The notes under the pieces are model-generated. The model was not told where the DNA came from and ran no database searches. It was given only the letters and a program-made list of their open reading frames with translations. The position numbers and the translations under genes are program-made. Positions 1-6,345 of a stretch of 21,799 nucleotides of DNA are shown here, piece after piece; the first letter of the stretch is position 1, and each line of letters opens with the position of its first letter. The stretch comes from DATCVR01 sp036566745 (GTDB lineage Bacteria; Actinomycetota; Actinomycetes; Jiangellales; Jiangellaceae), in the NCBI GenBank assembly GCA_036566745.1, contig DATCVR010000325.1:1-21799 (forward strand). Reading direction: 5' to 3'.

Positions 1-270
1 GCGCCGGCCGGCCGGGCGCTGGGTGCGGGCCAGCGCCGGCAGCAGCGGGCCCGCGGTGCCGTGGGCGACCAGCACGAGCGGACCGCGGGGCGCCGCGAGA
101 TGAAGCGCCTGCGCGGTGATCGCCACCCAGCTCACGCCGTACGGCGGCCGGTCGGCGGTGGCCGGCGCGACGACGGGGTGACCCTCCGCCGCGAGGCCCG
201 TGGCGACGTCGTGCCACCACGACGGCGCGTCCAGCGGACCGCCGAGCAGGACCAGTGCGCCGGGAATCAC
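1..270 (-). CDS. alpha/beta-hydrolase-like protein, N-terminal part only
   Basis: The minus strand is open from a GTG at 268-270 to the window edge, giving 90 residues; the stop lies outside. The start reads VIPGALVLLGGPLDAPSWWH, a beta strand followed by the GG-x-x-D-x-x-x-W turn common near the oxyanion region of alpha/beta hydrolases. Further on LVLVAHGTAGP (about residues 65-75) sits where the nucleophile elbow G-x-S-x-G is expected, but the serine position is glycine. This suggests a non-catalytic or divergent member. Third codon positions are nearly all G/C, supporting coding. It is divergent from pyrE with 29 bases between starts. The fold is moderately sure; the exact function is unknown. 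Confidence 0.6.
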   Translation of the reverse strand, partial: MIPGALVLLGGPLDAPSWWHDVATGLAAEGHPVVAPATADRPPYGVSWVAITAQALHLAAPRGPLVLVAHGTAGPLLPALARTQRPAGRR

Positions 271-285
271 CGGACCAGCCTGCCG

Positions 286-291
286 TACGCT
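286..291 (+). promoter_or_regulatory. -10 element for leaderless pyrE
   Basis: TACGCT lies 8 bases before the GTG at 300, and no Shine-Dalgarno sequence is visible. This places the likely transcription start at or next to the start codon. No clear -35 was seen. Confidence 0.45.
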
Positions 292-299
292 CGTCAACC

Positions 300-839
300 G
301 TGACTGCGCGGGACGAACTGCAACGGGAGATCTCCGAGAAGGCCATCGTGCGCGAGCGGGTGGTGCTCTCCTCGGGCAAGGAAGCCGACTACTACGTCGA
401 TCTGCGCCGCATCACCCTCGACGGGGTCGCGGCGCCGCTGGTCGGCGAGATCATGCTCGACCTGGTCGACGGGCTTGACTTCGACGCCGTGGGCGGGCTG
501 ACGCTGGGCGCCGATCCCGTGGCGACCTCGATGATGCACGCCGCACACACCCGTGGGCGCACCCTCGACGCCTTCGTCGTCCGCAAGGCGGAGAAGCAGC
601 ACGGCCTCCAGCGCCGGATCGAGGGTCCGGACGTCGCCGGGCGGCGCGTCGTCGCCGTCGAGGACACCTCGACCACGGGCGGCAGCGTGCTGACGGCGGT
701 CGAGGCACTGCGCGAGGCCGGAGCCGAGGTGGTGGCGGTGGCCGTCATCGTCGACCGCGACACCGGAGCGCGCGAGAAGGTCGAGGCAGCCGGCCTGGAG
801 TACCGCGCCGCGTACGGCAAGGCCGAGTTCGGCCTCTGA
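300..839 (+). CDS. pyrE: orotate phosphoribosyltransferase
   Basis: The enzyme transfers ribose-5-phosphate from PRPP to orotate, giving OMP in cytosolic pyrimidine synthesis. The product is 179 aa, normal for bacterial PyrE. The PRPP loop VVAVEDTSTTGGSV is at residues 117-130, and the catalytic-loop region VRKAEKQHG is at 94-102, with the usual K-x-x-x-K-x-H-G pattern. I chose the GTG at 300 rather than the in-frame ATG at 255. The family N-terminus begins near ARDEL, the extension would run over the divergent gene's start, and a -10 hexamer sits 8 bases before the GTG. It appears monocistronic, as the next gene has its own promoter. Confidence 0.93.
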   Translation: MTARDELQREISEKAIVRERVVLSSGKEADYYVDLRRITLDGVAAPLVGEIMLDLVDGLDFDAVGGLTLGADPVATSMMHAAHTRGRTLDAFVVRKAEKQHGLQRRIEGPDVAGRRVVAVEDTSTTGGSVLTAVEALREAGAEVVAVAVIVDRDTGAREKVEAAGLEYRAAYGKAEFGL

Positions 840-909
840 CCACGCCGATCGCGCGCGCCGCCGCGGATCGATACCGCACGAACACGGTACGGCGGCGGCC
901 CAGCATCCC

Positions 910-915
910 TACGAT
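910..915 (+). promoter_or_regulatory. -10 element for leaderless LemA-like gene
   Basis: TACGAT ends 6 bases before the ATG at 922, and there is no ribosome binding site. The spacing fits a transcript starting at the A of the ATG. Confidence 0.5.
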
Positions 916-921
916 CACCGT

Positions 922-1464
922 ATGGGGGAGTGGTTGGTGGTCGGCGCGATCGTGATCGGTGCCCTGGTGGTGATCGTGATGGTCGCCACCGTGCAGCTGA
1001 CCCGTCTGCGCGCGAAGCTCGAGGAGGCGTGGGACCAGCTGGCCCTCGCGATGCGCGGGCGGCACAAGCTGGCCAGCGAGCTCGCGGAGAGCGTGGGCTC
1101 ACGCGGGCTGCGCACCGACCTCCCGGACATGGTGGCCGAGGCACGGACGGTGGCCGATCTGCCCGGCGCGTCGTCGCCCTACGAGCAGGACGTGGCCGAG
1201 CGTGGCCTCGACCGCGCGCTGGAGGATCTCGACGACCTCATCGACGACAGCCCGTCGATGGTGCACGACCCGCAGATCGTGGCGCTGCGCGGGATGATCG
1301 ACGAGTCGCAGCATCGGATCGCGGCCCAGCGGCGCGACTACGACGTGGCGGCGCGCACCCTCGCCAACACGGCCGCGCGATGGCCCGGACGGTGGGTGGC
1401 TGGATCGATGGGCATCGTGCCGGCACCCCGACCGGGTCCCAGCGTGGCGAGGCCGAGCCACTGA
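922..1464 (+). CDS. LemA family membrane protein
   Basis: This is a 180-aa protein with one hydrophobic segment at about residues 4-26, followed by RLRAKLEEAWDQL and RGRHKLASELAESV. These match the LemA pattern of a membrane anchor, then a helix with R-x-x-L/V-E-x-A-W, then RR-x-x-L. Near the C-terminus RRDYDVAARTLANTAARWPG corresponds to the LemA signature R-x-x-Y-N-x-x-V-x-x-Y-N-x-x-x-x-x-F-P, with both conserved asparagines lost. LemA proteins are helical-bundle membrane proteins without a firmly assigned biochemical role. The charged, likely cytoplasmic body is coiled-coil-like. The ATG is supported by the -10 at 910-915. The gene ends 4 bases from the end of the convergent NTF2-like gene. 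Confidence 0.75.
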   Translation: MGEWLVVGAIVIGALVVIVMVATVQLTRLRAKLEEAWDQLALAMRGRHKLASELAESVGSRGLRTDLPDMVAEARTVADLPGASSPYEQDVAERGLDRALEDLDDLIDDSPSMVHDPQIVALRGMIDESQHRIAAQRRDYDVAARTLANTAARWPGRWVAGSMGIVPAPRPGPSVARPSH

Positions 1465-1468
1465 GGCG

Positions 1469-1843
1469 TCAGTAGCGCTCGACCAGGTGCTCGCGCCCGG
1501 GTGGGGGTGAGTACGGCTCCGGCCAGTAGTCGGTGATGTCGGTGATCAGGCCGACCTCGTCGAGGAGGAAGAACGCCAGGCCGGCCTGGGTGCCGCCGTC
1601 GAGGTGGAAGTCGATTCACGAGGCTGCCTCGCCTGGCTGAGCGACCAGGCGGACGATCTCGAGATGCCAGTCGCCGGGATACTCAGCGTTGAAGCGCACG
1701 AAGGCGTCGCGGCCGCGGACCAGCTCGCGGGTCTGCGGAGCGCGGTAGACGACATCGGCGGCGAGGGTGTGGCCGAAGGCCGGCCAGTCGCGCGCCTCGG
1801 CGGCGTCCCAGTACCGCTGAACGGGATGGGGTGTCTCGGCCAT
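1469..1843 (-). pseudogene. NTF2/SnoaL-like protein interrupted by an in-frame TGA
   Basis: From the ATG at 1841-1843 the frame encodes 75 residues (MAETPHPVQRYWDAAEARDW at the start), then a TGA at 1616-1618. It continues in the same frame for 48 more codons to a TGA at 1469-1471. The distal part contains FFLLDEVGLITDITDYWPEP and ends GREHLVERY, the C-terminal signature I recall for this small actinobacterial NTF2-like family. Read through, the protein is 124 residues, the normal family length. The stop follows GEAAS, where I expect Trp, so TGG to TGA is the simplest explanation. Such proteins are small cone-shaped dimers that bind or isomerise small ligands; no substrate is indicated. A leaderless promoter precedes it. 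It may be a recent nonsense pseudogene, a read-through gene or a sequencing error. Confidence 0.75.
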
Positions 1844-1850
1844 GCTCGGC

Positions 1851-1856
1851 ACTGTA
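1851..1856 (-). promoter_or_regulatory. -10 element for leaderless NTF2-like gene
   Basis: On the minus strand TACAGT is followed by 7 bases and then the ATG at 1843. This favours that ATG over the upstream in-frame ATG at 1867. Confidence 0.45.
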
Positions 1857-1892
1857 GGGCGGCACACCGACAGGGTCCGTCCCGCGACCGAC

Positions 1893-1898
1893 TACGGT
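1893..1898 (+). promoter_or_regulatory. -10 element for leaderless SpoU methylase gene
   Basis: TACGGT lies 8 bases before the GTG at 1907, with no Shine-Dalgarno sequence. It is divergent from the promoter at 1851-1856. Confidence 0.4.
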
Positions 1899-1906
1899 GA
1901 CCCGAC

Positions 1907-2581
1907 GTGAGCACTGGTGCAGGCGGGAGCGACGTCCCGGGCGGCGCGGTCCCGAGGATCCCGGTCGAGGACGAGGCGTTGCCCGGTGTAGGCCCGTGGA
2001 CGGGCGACTGGCCCGGCGATCCCCACTACGACCCCCACCTGCTCGAGTTCGGCGATCGCCGCAACGTGGTCGATCGCTACCGCTACTGGCGTCTCGAGGC
2101 GATCGTCGCCGACCTCGACACCCGGCGGCACCCCTTCCACGTCGCCATCGAGAACTGGCAGCACGATTTCAACATCGGCTCGGTGGTGCGCACGGCGAAC
2201 GCGTTCCTGGCCTCCGAGGTACACATCGTGGGCAATCGCAAGTGGAACCGCCGCGGCGCCATGGTCACCGACCGCTATCAGCACGTCCGCCACCACCCCG
2301 ATCTCGACCACCTCGCTGCGTGGGCCCGTGCCGAGGGGGTCGCCGTGCTCGGGATCGACAACCTGCCCGGATCGGTCCCGCTGGAGACCTACGACCTGCC
2401 GCGCTCGTGCGTGCTGCTCTTCGGCCAGGAGGGCCCGGGGCTCACCGATGACGCGCGAGTCCACGTGGACGCCGTTCTGTCGATCGCGCAGTTCGGCTCG
2501 ACCCGCTCGATCAATGCCGGAGCCGCCGCGGCGATCGCGATGCACGCCTGGATCCGCCAGCACGCCGAGCCGCCTGTCTGA
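1907..2581 (+). CDS. TrmH/SpoU-family RNA 2'-O-methyltransferase
   Basis: This 224-aa SPOUT-class enzyme is expected to transfer a methyl group from S-adenosylmethionine to a ribose 2'-OH of tRNA or rRNA. All three SpoU motifs are seen: NIGSVVRTANAF (motif 1, N and R essential) near residue 90, LLFGQEGPGL (motif 2) near 168, and STRSINAGAAAAIAMHAW (motif 3, knotted SAM site) near the C-terminus. In motif 3 the usual S-L-N-V reads S-I-N-A, a mild variation. About 80 residues precede motif 1, including WPGDPHYDPHLLEFGDRRNV, which may help bind RNA. The GTG start is supported by the -10 at 1893-1898. The target nucleotide cannot be told from sequence. Confidence 0.85.
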   Translation: MSTGAGGSDVPGGAVPRIPVEDEALPGVGPWTGDWPGDPHYDPHLLEFGDRRNVVDRYRYWRLEAIVADLDTRRHPFHVAIENWQHDFNIGSVVRTANAFLASEVHIVGNRKWNRRGAMVTDRYQHVRHHPDLDHLAAWARAEGVAVLGIDNLPGSVPLETYDLPRSCVLLFGQEGPGLTDDARVHVDAVLSIAQFGSTRSINAGAAAAIAMHAWIRQHAEPPV

Positions 2582-2599
2582 TCGCTCAGGTGCCTGACG

Positions 2600-3022
2600 T
2601 CACAGCGAGTCGATCGCGTCGCCGGTGTTGCGGATGAGAGCCACGAGCTTCGCGACTCCGCCCGAGACGTCTCGGCTCTGGCGTGCGGTCGACGTGAAGG
2701 CGTTCACCGCAGCCTCGCGAGTCGTGGTGATCGCTCGAGCCTCGCGGCCGCGGCCGCCATCAGGTCCGATGTGAAGCGCCGTGGCAAGGAGTCTGTGCGC
2801 ATGGTCGATGACGCGGCTGCTCTCCTCGCATTTCGTCTCGAGGTGCCCGGCCGCGGTCGCCATCACGCTGTTGTACAAGCTGATCGTTGACAGATCTTTG
2901 GCACCCCGCACTGCCCTGGCTGCTTTGACGACGTCGTTACAGGACGAGATCGGCTGCAGCAGAGCTGCAGCGCAGCTCTCCATGAGCTTCGTGATGGCCG
3001 CAGAGCCCATCGGGTCTGCCAC
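2600..3022 (-). CDS. hypothetical protein, possibly truncated at its 5' end
   Basis: This is a 140-aa, mostly helical protein of no family I recognise. It contains two Cys in the first half (MESCAAALLQPISSCNDVV) and a Thr/Ala-rich second half. The start is a GTG at 3020-3022; an ATG lies four codons in. No ribosome binding site is evident. The same frame stays open upstream of the GTG and reads protein-like (RFERDPPVVDHDPRAVADP) back to a TAA at about 3091-3093, without a start codon, so the gene may have lost its beginning. GC is visibly lower than in flanking core genes and similar to the adjacent hipA-like gene. It lies convergent to the SpoU gene, 18 bases away. Confidence 0.5.
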   Translation of the reverse strand: MADPMGSAAITKLMESCAAALLQPISSCNDVVKAARAVRGAKDLSTISLYNSVMATAAGHLETKCEESSRVIDHAHRLLATALHIGPDGGRGREARAITTTREAAVNAFTSTARQSRDVSGGVAKLVALIRNTGDAIDSL

Positions 3023-3191
3023 CGCTCGCGGATCGTGGTCGACGACCGGGGGATCACGCTCGAAGCGTCCAAGTCCGCCGCGGAGACGGCCTTAGATCGA
3101 GTCGCGACGGAACTGGGGGCGGCCTAGCTCGGTCCGGTCGCGTCGATCCGCATCGAGGTGGCCGAGGCGATGGTCTGCCGTGGCCTGTCGA

Positions 3192-4430
3192 TCACGACAG
3201 TTCGTTGATCCGGTCGATGATCAGCTCGTGCAGGAGGTCGTTCTGGCGAGGTTCGAATCCGATCTCGGCTACGCGATCCGCCCAGGGACGGGCGCGCGAG
3301 CACAGCCGGTCGAGGAGGCGCACAACGGCACGTTCGGCGATCCCGAGTCGGGTACTCGCGGCCACCAGGTGCGCGCGGTTGAGCTTGTTCGCCCGTCCAT
3401 GGAAGTCGAGCGCCATGGGATCGCGCCACCGCATGTACGGCTGAGTCGTGACCAAGTCGTATGCGGGCGTCGTCTCCCAACGACCCTCGGGACTCGCCCT
3501 GATGGAGATGTTCTTGCCGTGGAGGTCGCCGTTGCCGATCAGGTACGAGAAAGCCACGAGGTGAATCATTCGGAGCACCTCGACCTGACGGGAGCCGTGT
3601 CCCAGTTCGCAGCACAGCGCGAGTCGTTCGATCGCCTCTTCGGTCTTGATCCGATATTTGCGAGCCGGATACACGCCGAGCACCTGGCACGCATCTTCTT
3701 GGGCCAGTCTGCTGATGGCTCCGTCCGGCCCGACGAGTCGGTCGAAGCGCATGACGAGCAGTCCCGCTCTCCCGGCGCGGTCATGGATCAATAGATGGTC
3801 CGGCACCCTCAGCTCGCAGTCGCGTGCCATCTGGAGAAAGAACTGCTCATTCTCCACCAGGCGAGGGAACCCGCTGGGCGGATTGAGCTTGAGTATGGCC
3901 GGTCCGTGAGTGGTCGTGACTGGTGAAGACAGCATTGCGGCGGACACCTTCGGTTGGACACCGGGAAGGGCGACGGCGTCGAACGTCAGTAGTTCGGGGC
4001 CGGCGACGCGGTCGAAAAGGTCCTGGAGGTCGATCTGCTCGGTGCTGGTGGGGTCGAAGGCGGGCTCCGGCTCGGTGGGTGCGACTCCTGCAGGCGCGAT
4101 GCGCACGTCGCCGATCGTGTCGTTACCGACGGCGAGAAGCAGCGTGAAGTGATCGTCTTCGGACGTCCGGGTTCCCGCCACCACCGCCCGCAACCGCACC
4201 CCTTCCGGGAGCAATCCGGCGAAGAACGGAGGAACACTCCCGCCCGATGCTCGGACTTCGGGCACGTCCTTGGGCAGAGTCCACGCCACCGGTGGGGTCG
4301 ACGGATCGTCGCGGTAGCCGGGGTCGTACCTGAAGATGACGTCATCGTCGTGCCGGAGCAGTTGTCCAGCATGGAGACCGGCCTTGTAGACGTCGGCGGC
4401 GTCGATCGCCCGGAGATCGGCGGCTGTCAT
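3192..4430 (-). CDS. HipA-like serine/threonine kinase toxin
   Basis: This 412-aa kinase resembles HipA, which stops growth by phosphorylating a translation factor (GltX in E. coli). The N-terminal subdomain has VYKAGLHAGQL (14-24) and PPFFAGLLPEGVRLR (67-81). The kinase core has GVQPKVSA (157-164), the ATP lysine in AILKLNPP (K181), ENEQFFLQMA, LLVMRFDRL (224-232), a catalytic loop GNGDLHGKN (D302, N307) and the metal-binding PAYDL (D325). All key kinase residues are present, so the enzyme looks intact. Its ATG overlaps the stop of the HTH gene by four bases (ATGA), implying co-translation. The target cannot be inferred. GC is lower than in the core genes, suggesting acquisition. Confidence 0.9.
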   Translation of the reverse strand: MTAADLRAIDAADVYKAGLHAGQLLRHDDDVIFRYDPGYRDDPSTPPVAWTLPKDVPEVRASGGSVPPFFAGLLPEGVRLRAVVAGTRTSEDDHFTLLLAVGNDTIGDVRIAPAGVAPTEPEPAFDPTSTEQIDLQDLFDRVAGPELLTFDAVALPGVQPKVSAAMLSSPVTTTHGPAILKLNPPSGFPRLVENEQFFLQMARDCELRVPDHLLIHDRAGRAGLLVMRFDRLVGPDGAISRLAQEDACQVLGVYPARKYRIKTEEAIERLALCCELGHGSRQVEVLRMIHLVAFSYLIGNGDLHGKNISIRASPEGRWETTPAYDLVTTQPYMRWRDPMALDFHGRANKLNRAHLVAASTRLGIAERAVVRLLDRLCSRARPWADRVAEIGFEPRQNDLLHELIIDRINELS

Positions 4431-4705
4431 TCGCGGGTCTCGTGTCGTGCCCGCGCTTCGGCGGCGGTCATCGGGGTTAGCCGGTATCCCAGCACGTCGG
4501 CGATGGCGATGACGGCATTCAGGCCCACGGTCGACGTCCCCGATTCGATCTTCTGCACCGTGGATCGAGACACTCCGGCCAGGTCTGCGAGCTCGTCCTG
4601 CGTGATGCCGACGGTCAGGCGCCGGTCCCGGAGGGCGTAGAGCAGGTCATCCTCCGGCGAGGAGGACGAGACCTGCCCGGGTCGGCTGCGACGCGGCTTC
4701 GCCAT
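4427..4705 (-). CDS. HipB-like XRE-family antitoxin/repressor
   Basis: This is a 92-aa protein with a helix-turn-helix: TQDELADLAGVSRSTVQKIE, followed by SGTSTVGLNAVIAIADVLGY, the Cro/C1 fold found in HipB. The N-terminal 25 residues are basic and serine-rich (MAKPRRSRPG). By family analogy it binds the HipA-like kinase and represses the operon. Two starts compete. The ATG at 4703-4705 is chosen because AGAGAGG lies 5 bases before it; an in-frame ATG at 4721-4723 would add six residues. An 8-bp inverted repeat lies immediately upstream (4727-4756). The overlap with hipA gives stoichiometric expression typical of type II toxin-antitoxin pairs. Confidence 0.88.
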   Translation of the reverse strand: MAKPRRSRPGQVSSSSPEDDLLYALRDRRLTVGITQDELADLAGVSRSTVQKIESGTSTVGLNAVIAIADVLGYRLTPMTAAEARARHETRE

Positions 4706-4726
4706 CATGTCCTCTCTGCGCATGGC

Positions 4727-4756
4727 TCGGCATGCTTAAGCACGTGGTCATGCCGA
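4727..4756. promoter_or_regulatory. candidate HipB operator 1
   Basis: This is a perfect inverted repeat TCGGCATG-N14-CATGCCGA. Inside it TGCTTAAGCA (4733-4742) is itself a 10-bp palindrome. It starts 21 bases before the preferred hipB start, where an autorepressor would bind. Confidence 0.6.
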
Positions 4757-4773
4757 ATCTAGCACTGTTCGGC
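4752..4773. promoter_or_regulatory. candidate HipB operator 2, sharing a half-site with operator 1
   Basis: GCCGAA-N10-TTCGGC is a perfect 6-bp inverted repeat. Its left arm overlaps the right arm of the 4727-4756 repeat, so three half-sites alternate in orientation. Confidence 0.45.
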
Positions 4774-4837
4774 GAGCTTGTGCGTTGTATCACCAGCTTA
4801 GGGCGGACCGAGGGACGTCCACTCGTCGAGATCGCAC

Positions 4838-4863
4838 CTTCGGCAGGTCATCAAACGCCGAAG
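4838..4863. repeat. inverted repeat with the same TTCGGC core, before the flavoenzyme gene
   Basis: CTTCGGC-N12-GCCGAAG is a perfect 7-bp inverted repeat, 66 bases before the ATG at 4930. It has the same hexamer core as the two repeats at the hipB promoter. It could be a third HipB-type operator or an mRNA hairpin. Confidence 0.45.
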
Positions 4864-4929
4864 CGGAAGCGCACCGCGACGGACCCGCCGGTCAAGCCAT
4901 CCGGCAATGGCATGTGTGAGGGTGGCGGG

Positions 4930-6300
4930 ATGAGCGAACGGGTGATCGTGATCGGAGCCGACGCCGCCGGCATGAGCGCCGCCTCGCAGGCTTTGCGCAC
5001 GGCCGAGCGGACGGGTCGCAGCCTCGACGTCGTGGCGGTCGACCGAGGCCACTGGACCTCCTACTCCGCGTGCGGCATCCCGTACTGGATCGCCGGCGAC
5101 ACCGACGGCCCCGACGCGCTCGTGGCCCGCACCCCGGAGGAGCATCGTGCCAACGGCATCGACGTGCGGACGTTCACCGAGGCCGAGTCGATCGACCTCG
5201 ACCGGCGTGCCGTCCGCGTCGTCGACCGCGCGTCGGGCCGGGTCGAGTCGCTGGGCTTCGACCACCTCGTGCTGGCCACCGGGGCCGTGCCGGTGCGGCC
5301 CGACGTCCCGGGCGCCGACGCCGGGGGTGTGCTGGGGGTCCAGACCCTCGACGACGGCGCCGACGTGCTGCGCTGGTTGGAGAAGCGTTCGCCCAGGCGG
5401 GCGGTCGTGGTCGGCGGCGGGTACATCGGCGTCGAGATGGCCGAGGCGATGGTGCGCCGCGGCCTGTCGGTCACGGTCGTCGACCGTTCCGCCGAACCCA
5501 TGAGCACCCTCGACCCCGACCTCGGCCGGAAGGTCCACCACGCCATGGAGGCCATGGGCATCGACGTGGCCACGGACACCGAGGTCCGGGGCTTCGAGGT
5601 CGGCTCCGACGGCGCGGTGCGTGCGGTCGTGACGTCGGCCGGCGACGTCCCGGCGGACGTCGTGGTGCTCGGCACCGGAGTGCGGGCCGCGACCGACCTG
5701 GCGGCGGCGGCCGGCCTCCCACTGGGTGAACGCGCGGCGCTGCGCGTCGACGACCGCCTCCGGGTGCTCGGACACGACGGCGTGTGGGCAGCCGGCGACT
5801 GCGTCGAGTCGTACCACCGGGTGTTGCGCAGGCCCGTCCACGTCCCACTAGGCACCCACGCGAACAAGCAGGGACGGGTGCTGGGCACCAATCTCGGCGG
5901 CGGCGAGGCCCGCTTCCCCGGCGTCGTCGGCACGGCGATCACCAAGGTCTGCGATCTCGAGATCGCCCGCACCGGCCTACGCGAGATCGACGCGGAGCGC
6001 GCGGGCATCGACTACGTGGCCACCACCACCGACTCGACCACTCGCGCCGGCTATTTTCCCGGCGCCGAGGAGATCACGGTCAAGGTCCTCGCCGAGCGGC
6101 ACACCGGCCGGCTGGTCGGAGCCCAGGTGGTGGGCCGCGACGGCTCGGCGAAACGGATCGACGTCCTGGCCATGGCGGTGTGGAACGAGCTGACCGTGGA
6201 CGAGCTCGCGATGGTCGACCTGTCCTACGCACCGCCGTTCGCGCCGGTGTGGGATCCGGTGCTGATCGCCGCGCGCCGGGCGGCCGACGCGCTCACCTGA
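4930..6300 (+). CDS. CoA-disulfide reductase-like FAD/NAD(P) oxidoreductase
   Basis: This 456-aa flavoprotein belongs to the single-cysteine disulfide-reductase group (CoA-disulfide reductase, NADH oxidase/peroxidase). The FAD motif is VIVIGADAAGMSAAS (5-19). The redox site is SYSACGIPYW with Cys48, the lone active cysteine of this group. NAD(P) binding is at VVVGGGYIGVEMAEA (about 159-173), and the second FAD contact is GVWAAGDC (near 280). The C-terminal DLSYAPPFAPVWDP matches the CoADR dimer-interface signature. The chosen ATG follows GAGGGTGGCGGG. An in-frame ATG at 4732 would run across the hipB operators and lacks FAD-fold residues. It probably reduces CoA-S-S-CoA, or oxygen/peroxide, with NAD(P)H. 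It is divergent from hipBA and convergent to the lipoprotein gene. Confidence 0.85.
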   Translation: MSERVIVIGADAAGMSAASQALRTAERTGRSLDVVAVDRGHWTSYSACGIPYWIAGDTDGPDALVARTPEEHRANGIDVRTFTEAESIDLDRRAVRVVDRASGRVESLGFDHLVLATGAVPVRPDVPGADAGGVLGVQTLDDGADVLRWLEKRSPRRAVVVGGGYIGVEMAEAMVRRGLSVTVVDRSAEPMSTLDPDLGRKVHHAMEAMGIDVATDTEVRGFEVGSDGAVRAVVTSAGDVPADVVVLGTGVRAATDLAAAAGLPLGERAALRVDDRLRVLGHDGVWAAGDCVESYHRVLRRPVHVPLGTHANKQGRVLGTNLGGGEARFPGVVGTAITKVCDLEIARTGLREIDAERAGIDYVATTTDSTTRAGYFPGAEEITVKVLAERHTGRLVGAQVVGRDGSAKRIDVLAMAVWNELTVDELAMVDLSYAPPFAPVWDPVLIAARRAADALT

Positions 6301-6345
6301 CCACGCCCGCACCCGCGCCCGCACCCGAGCCGCACCCGCGAGCCG

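Noticed and set aside
255..299. Longer pyrE start at the ATG at 255
   Set aside because: It adds 15 non-family residues across the divergent gene's start; the leaderless -10 fits the GTG at 300.
1616..1618. TGA as a selenocysteine codon
   Set aside because: The family is not a selenoprotein family, the expected residue is Trp, and no SECIS-like hairpin is apparent just downstream.
4732..4929. N-terminal extension of the flavoenzyme to the ATG at 4732
   Set aside because: The 66 extra residues cover the hipB operator repeats and lack family similarity; a good ribosome binding site precedes 4930.
4798..5841. Long minus-strand open frame (347 codons) opposite the flavoenzyme
   Set aside because: Antisense shadow of a high-GC gene: no family motifs, and His/Arg/Gly-rich composition typical of such frames.
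6304..6340. Repeated CGCACCC between two convergent genes
   Set aside because: Short, imperfect and C-rich; compatible with base composition and lacking pairing.
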